Part shown: one piece after another, positions 60,030-64,000 of the stretch | Layout of the letters: every line of letters starts with the position of its first letter | How positions within the stretch are numbered: the first letter of the stretch is position 1 | NCBI GenBank assembly: GCA_050249835.1 | Contig: JBFWPT010000011.1 | Span: 18,361-82,360, forward strand | DNA: 64,000 nt | Origin: Miltoncostaea sp050249835 | GTDB taxonomy: Bacteria; Actinomycetota; Thermoleophilia; Miltoncostaeales; Miltoncostaeaceae | Reading direction: 5' to 3' | The notes under the pieces: model-generated | Told to the model about the DNA's origin: nothing | The model's database searches: none | What the model saw: the letters and a program-made list of their open reading frames with translations, nothing else | Translations under genes and position numbers: made by a program

Positions 60030-62270
60030 TCATCCGGTGACGGCCGGGACCACCAGGTTCTGCACCCTCACCCGGGGGGCGGCGACGGAGTGGACCAGGC
60101 GGGCGTTCTCGGCGAGCGCGGCGACGGTGTTGCGCGCGACGCCGGCGTGGCCCGCCCGGATGCGGACGCTGCCGCGCACGGTCTTCGACTGCCCGGGCTG
60201 CAGGGTCCCGATCCTCCAGACCGCGTTGCCCCGCACGACGCGGGCGTTGCCGGAGCGCAGGCCGGCGAGCCGGAGGGTGGCGGGCGGGACGTCGACCAGC
60301 ATCACGTTCTCGGCGGGGACCGCGCCGGTGTTGGTGACCCGGAGCGTGAACCGGACGCGGTCACCCACCCATGCCTGCTTCGGCGCGACCTTCGTCACGC
60401 GCAGCGTCGCGTTCGCGTTGCCCGCCGGCCCGACCGGCGGGACGGGTGGGGTGGGCGGCGTCGGCGGGGTGGGCGGCGTCGGCGGGGTCGGCGGCTGGGG
60501 CGGGACCGGGGGCTCGGGCTTCTCGTCGCGGTAGGTGCAGACGACCGACCCGCCCGGGGTGAGCGTGATCGTCACCTGGGCGCCCGCGATCTGCACCGAC
60601 GGGTCGCTGCAGGTGACCCCGCTCAGTTCCCAGTCCTGGGGGACCACCTCGGAGACGGTGTAGGTCCCCGGCGCGAGGCCGGTGAAGGTGCGGGAGGAGT
60701 CCTCACCCGTCCCGTCGTCCACCAGGATGAAGGGGCCGATGCCCGCGGAGCCCGTGAACGGGAAGCGCGTCGAGCCCGTCGGCGTCGCCTGCTTCTCGAT
60801 CTCGATGGTCCCCGGGATGATCCGGTTGCGCACGACGCAGCGCGCGTACTCGTCGGAGTCCAGCGGCGGCACGGTGATCGGGAGCGTGGTGCCGGTGGTG
60901 CGGGCGAAGGCCCGCGATCCCGGGACGTTCGCCTCGCAGGCCCAGTCGACGAGCTGGTATCCCGGCTGGATCGCCTCGGTCAGCGAGACGGTGCTCGTCG
61001 CCTGGGCGTTCGTGGGTCTCCACTGGAAGGTCGCCGTCCCGTTGTTGTTCGTCGTCTCGGTGCGTGGCCCGGTGGCCGGCGGCGGGGCGGGCTGCTGCCA
61101 GACGTAGGTGCCGGGCTTCGTCGCGACCGTGGCCGTGAAGTCCCAGCCCGGGTCCGGCGTGAAGGTCCCGGTCCCCTCGTCCACCAGCTTGGTGACGGTG
61201 ACCGACCCGGAGCAGAGCTCCACCGCGATCTTCCGGAGTGCCTCGGCCAGGTCGTCGAAGTCCTGCACCAGGGTGTAGTCGGCGGAGGCGAACGGCGTCC
61301 CCGGGTACTGGTCGAAGCCCGATATGGCCGTGAGCCGCGTGGCGCTGGCCGGCTGGGTGACCGCGGCGCCGACGCCGATCGCGAAGACGTGCGAGCCCTG
61401 GGCCTTCACCTGGTCGGCCTCCAGCGCCGCGCGCTGCAGGGCGACCGCGTCCCCGTTCTGCAGGCCGGTGATCGGCTGCCCGGGCGGGTTGTTCCGCGCC
61501 GTCGGATCCCCGTCGGTGATGAACACGACCAGGTCGGCGAGCTGGGTGGAGGCGTTCGCGTGCTTGACCGCGACGAACGCGTCCTCCCAGTTCGTCCAGC
61601 CGCTCGGCTTGTAGACGTTGGTGAGGTACGGGTCGAACGTGGACGCGATCGTCTCGGTGGTGACGGTCGTGTACCCCACGCGGACCGTGGCGGTGGTCGA
61701 GAAGTCGGTGATCGAGACCTGGGCGCCGGTGCCGGCGAGGCTGTCGAGGAAGGCGCGGGCCGCGTCGCGCACGGTCTGGGTGGCGCCCGAGGTCTCGATG
61801 GAGCCGGAGCGGTCGAGCACCAGCATCACGTCGATGCCGCACCGCGGGGGCAGGGCCGGGTTGGGGCCCGGCGTCGTCACCCGGATCGCATCCTCCAGCA
61901 CCAGCTCCGGGCTGCTGGAGCCGGTGCAGTTGCTCCCCCCGCGGGCGGTGAAGCCGGCGTCGTAGGTGCCCGGCGTCCCCGGCGCGGTCATCGGGAAGCT
62001 CTGCTTGCCCGAGGAGATGCCGGAGCTGAGGCAGGCTGCGGTGCTGCCGGCCCGGGCCCTCGTCGAGCGCCATGTGTCCTGGCCGGTCGCCGTGGCGGTC
62101 ACCTTGGCGGTCACGACGCCGCCGGGCGGGGTGGTGATGCTCGTCGCCCCGTCGAGCGTGGCGCTCGTCACGGTGAGGGCGCCCAGGGCCGTGGTGGACC
62201 CCGCCGCCAGCGCCACGAGCAGGGCGATGGCGACGATCAGACCTCGTACGGTCCGGCCACGCGGGCACAT
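60030..62270 (-). CDS. Secreted VWA and DUF11-domain surface protein
   Basis: This 746-residue exported protein has a signal peptide (VRGLIVAIALLVALAAGSTTALGA), a short beta domain with paired Cys, a von Willebrand A domain from about residue 145 with the MIDAS motif DRSGS (153-157) and VVFITDGDPTARNN, then beta-sandwich segments resembling SpaA/prealbumin-like folds (FTGLAPGTYTVSEVVPQDWEL), a Pro-rich hinge (PPTPPTPP repeats) and a C-terminal DUF11 domain (LRVTKVAPKQAWVGDRVRFTLRVTNTGAVPAENVMLVD). No LPXTG or membrane anchor is seen at the end. A role in adhesion is inferred. ATG 62270 is preferred; 62309 is possible. Confidence 0.85.
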   Translation of the reverse strand: MCPRGRTVRGLIVAIALLVALAAGSTTALGALTVTSATLDGATSITTPPGGVVTAKVTATATGQDTWRSTRARAGSTAACLSSGISSGKQSFPMTAPGTPGTYDAGFTARGGSNCTGSSSPELVLEDAIRVTTPGPNPALPPRCGIDVMLVLDRSGSIETSGATQTVRDAARAFLDSLAGTGAQVSITDFSTTATVRVGYTTVTTETIASTFDPYLTNVYKPSGWTNWEDAFVAVKHANASTQLADLVVFITDGDPTARNNPPGQPITGLQNGDAVALQRAALEADQVKAQGSHVFAIGVGAAVTQPASATRLTAISGFDQYPGTPFASADYTLVQDFDDLAEALRKIAVELCSGSVTVTKLVDEGTGTFTPDPGWDFTATVATKPGTYVWQQPAPPPATGPRTETTNNNGTATFQWRPTNAQATSTVSLTEAIQPGYQLVDWACEANVPGSRAFARTTGTTLPITVPPLDSDEYARCVVRNRIIPGTIEIEKQATPTGSTRFPFTGSAGIGPFILVDDGTGEDSSRTFTGLAPGTYTVSEVVPQDWELSGVTCSDPSVQIAGAQVTITLTPGGSVVCTYRDEKPEPPVPPQPPTPPTPPTPPTPPTPPVPPVGPAGNANATLRVTKVAPKQAWVGDRVRFTLRVTNTGAVPAENVMLVDVPPATLRLAGLRSGNARVVRGNAVWRIGTLQPGQSKTVRGSVRIRAGHAGVARNTVAALAENARLVHSVAAPRVRVQNLVVPAVTG
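60451..60495 (-). repeat. 18-bp tandem repeat encoding the Pro-rich hinge
   Basis: GTGGGCGGCGTCGGCGGG occurs twice in tandem with a partial third copy and encodes TPPTPP on the minus strand. Copy number may vary between strains, changing the hinge length of the surface protein. Confidence 0.6.
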
Positions 62271-62350
62271 CCTGGTCGCGACGCTATCCCATCGGTGGGA
62301 TTCCGTCACCCGGTTCTTCGCGACCCCGCTGCGGGATAGGGTTCCGCGCC

Positions 62351-63292
62351 GTGGGGACCCTCGCCCGCTTCGACGGCGCCACGAAGCGCTACGGCTCGCG
62401 CACGGTCGTTGACGACCTGACCTTCGACGTCGCCGAGGGCTCCGTCACGGGCCTCCTGGGCCCCAACGGGGCGGGCAAGAGCACGGCCATCCGGCTCCTG
62501 CTGGGCATCGCGGGGCTGACCGGCGGCTCCTGCGAGCTGCTCGGCGCGGAGCCGGGCGGCCGCGGTTTCCGGGCCGCCGTGCGCGGCACGGGGTCGCTCA
62601 TCGAGGCGCCGTCCCTCTACGCCAACGCGACGGCGCGCGGGAACCTGGAGATCTGGGCAGTGAGCCGCGGGATGCGCCGCACCGATCCGCGCATCGGGCG
62701 GGTCCTGGAGCAGGTCGGGCTGGCCGGGCGCGGCGACGACCGGGCCAAGAACTTCTCCCTCGGCATGCGCCAGCGGCTCGGCATCGCGATGGCGATCGTC
62801 CACGAGCCGCAGCTCGTGATCCTGGACGAGCCGACGAACGGGCTCGATCCGGCCGGGACCGTCGAGATCCGCGAGCTCATCCGCTCGCTGCCGTCGCGCG
62901 GGGCGACCGTGCTGGTGTCGTCGCACGTGCTCGGCGAGGTCCAGAAGACGGTGGACCACGTCGTGATCATCGCGGCGGGCCGGCTGCGCACCTCGCGGCC
63001 CATGAGCGACTTCCTCGCGGAGATGTCCGGCGACGAGTTCACCGTCGTCCTCGCCCCGGACGCTTGGGAGCGCGGACGCGCGGCCCTCGCGGCGGCGGGC
63101 CTGCAGGTGGAGGAGGCCGGGCAGGGGACCCTGCACGTCACCGGCGAGCCGCGGGGATCGGCGATCGCGAAGGCGCTCGCGGACGCGGGCGTCTACCCCG
63201 ATGAGCTGCACCACCGGGAGAGCAGCCTGGAGGAGGCGTTCCTGGCGCTGACCGGCACGGAGCCGGCCGGCGCGGAGGAGGTGCCCGCATGA
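62351..63292 (+). CDS. ABC-2 type exporter ATPase
   Basis: This 313-residue ATPase starts ARFDGATKRYGSRTVVDDLTFDVAEGSVTGLLGPNGAGKSTAIRLLLG, with Walker A GPNGAGKST, and continues with NFSLGMRQRLGIAMAIVHEP (signature), LVILDEPTNGLDPAG (Walker B and D-loop) and VLVSSHVLGEV (switch His). The long C-terminal part after residue 215 is typical of drug/lantibiotic-type exporter ATPases such as CcmA/BcrA homologues. GTG 62351 opens the operon. It overlaps the permease start by four bases. The substrate is unknown; bacitracin-like or other antibiotics are common. Confidence 0.87.
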   Translation: MGTLARFDGATKRYGSRTVVDDLTFDVAEGSVTGLLGPNGAGKSTAIRLLLGIAGLTGGSCELLGAEPGGRGFRAAVRGTGSLIEAPSLYANATARGNLEIWAVSRGMRRTDPRIGRVLEQVGLAGRGDDRAKNFSLGMRQRLGIAMAIVHEPQLVILDEPTNGLDPAGTVEIRELIRSLPSRGATVLVSSHVLGEVQKTVDHVVIIAAGRLRTSRPMSDFLAEMSGDEFTVVLAPDAWERGRAALAAAGLQVEEAGQGTLHVTGEPRGSAIAKALADAGVYPDELHHRESSLEEAFLALTGTEPAGAEEVPA

Positions 63293-64000
63293 GGGCCGAG
63301 CTCCTCAAGATCCGCCGCCTGCCGACCCCGGCCCTGCTGCTGGCGCTCGTGTTGCTCGCTCCCGCGGTCGCCGCGGCGATCGTCTACATCGTGAAGCCCG
63401 ACGACCCGGCCTGGTACCACGTGGCCCCGATGACGACGGCCGCGACGACCTGCCAGATCGCCGCGGTGGTGTTCGGCGTGTGGCTCATCGGCATCGAGTT
63501 CGCCCAGGGGACCTTGCGCCGGGCCCTGACCGCCGAGCCCCGGCGCGTCCACCTCGTGCTGAACAAGCTCGTGGTGGTCACCCTCGTCACCCTCGGCGCA
63601 GCCGCGCTATCAGCACTCATCGCGTACTGGCTCGGCGCCTTGGCCGCGGACCTCCGGAGCGTCGACTACGACGCCGGGACGGCGGCCAAGCTGGGCGTGG
63701 TGCTCGTGATCGGGACCGTGCTCGTCGCCCTGCTCTCGTTCGCCCTCGGCCTGCTGTCGGAGAGCCTCACCGGCGGCATCGTCCTGGCCTTCGCCGTGCT
63801 CTTCGTGCTCAACGGCGTCCTGAGCTTCGTCCGCGCGATCCGCGACTACACGTTCGGGGCGGCGCTCGACAGTATCTCCGACGCCGTCGACCCGGACACG
63901 GCCTCGGCCCTCGGCCTCTGGGGCGGCATCGGAGTCGCGCTGGCCTGGGTGGCCGTCCTGATGGTGCCCGCGCTGTACCGCTTCAGCCGCTCCGACTTCA
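63289..64000 (+). CDS. ABC-2 type exporter permease, 3' end outside window
   Basis: Starting at ATG 63289 (ATGA overlap with the ATPase), the frame reads MRAELLKIRRLPTPALLLAL, then helices near LVLLAPAVAAAIVYIV, TCQIAAVVFGVWLIGIEFAQGTLRRAL, LVVVTLVTLGAAALSALIAYWLG, VVLVIGTVLVALLSFALGLL and GIVLAFAVLFVLNGVLSF. It is open at 64000, so the end is not seen. The E-F-x-x-G-T-x-R-R step after the second helix is typical of ABC-2 permeases. Confidence 0.8.
   Translation, partial: MRAELLKIRRLPTPALLLALVLLAPAVAAAIVYIVKPDDPAWYHVAPMTTAATTCQIAAVVFGVWLIGIEFAQGTLRRALTAEPRRVHLVLNKLVVVTLVTLGAAALSALIAYWLGALAADLRSVDYDAGTAAKLGVVLVIGTVLVALLSFALGLLSESLTGGIVLAFAVLFVLNGVLSFVRAIRDYTFGAALDSISDAVDPDTASALGLWGGIGVALAWVAVLMVPALYRFSRSDF

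Noticed and set aside
60445..60500. A non-coding minisatellite
   Set aside because: The repeat is in frame within the VWA protein and encodes its Pro-rich hinge.

Overview
The window is GC-rich bacterial DNA with densely packed genes, many start/stop overlaps (ATGA, GTGA, TGATG) and frequent GTG starts. Gene content points to Actinomycetota: F420-type luciferase-like oxidoreductases, MMPL exporters, an Stf0-type sulfotransferase, DesK/NarL-type two-component systems and LuxR regulators with an N-terminal ATPase. A deep-branching class such as Thermoleophilia is possible, but this is an inference without 16S or phylogeny. No rRNA, tRNA, CRISPR array, transposase or phage gene was found. A 100-base run of N flanked by identical 127-bp copies shows that this is a draft assembly.

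Layout. 1-9 kb: the 3' part of an MFS gene, a LapA-like protein, a complete quaternary-amine (osmoprotectant) ABC importer, a GH13 glucosidase, an AraC regulator, a VOC protein and TspO. 9-17 kb: an MMPL exporter, a membrane protein, a NarL-type regulator and a kinase whose N-terminal part is interrupted by a segment that reads correctly only on the opposite strand; then a second kinase/regulator pair divergent from an ABC ATPase/FtsX-type permease operon (to 20.3 kb). 20-27 kb: ahcY with a MerR gene, a self-regulated TetR/DUF4260 operon with a clear promoter and operators, a second MMPL protein, TfoX-like, LLM and amphi-Trp proteins. 27-35 kb: a HAD phosphatase, a large LuxR regulator next to a flavin oxidase, TerC, and a pentapeptide-repeat/TM/RodZ-tail-like protein that spans the assembly gap. 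35-43 kb: a beta-propeller protein, an LLM oxidoreductase, a lipoprotein, an SDR, a flippase-like protein and two tandem RibD-C reductases.

43-48 kb holds a tightly overlapped biotin operon (bioB-bioA-bioF-bioD) that ends in a ferritin-like diiron protein. 49-56 kb holds a molybdate operon (HTH-PBP regulator, ferritin-like secreted protein, modA, modB, modC, mop) followed by an Stf0 sulfotransferase/sulfatase pair. 56-64 kb holds a frameshifted acetyltransferase, HxlR, LLM, membrane proteins, a secreted VWA/DUF11 adhesin-like protein and the start of an ABC exporter that runs off the window.

The most notable non-genic features are: a 168-bp near-palindrome that begins and ends in two convergent stop codons (49053-49220); a hairpin that pairs the mop start codon and holds its ribosome site in the loop (51756-51798); a 33-bp element repeated upstream of two adjacent genes (11462, 12413); a motif CGATCANTTGATCG found three times; and perfect palindromic operators upstream of several regulators.
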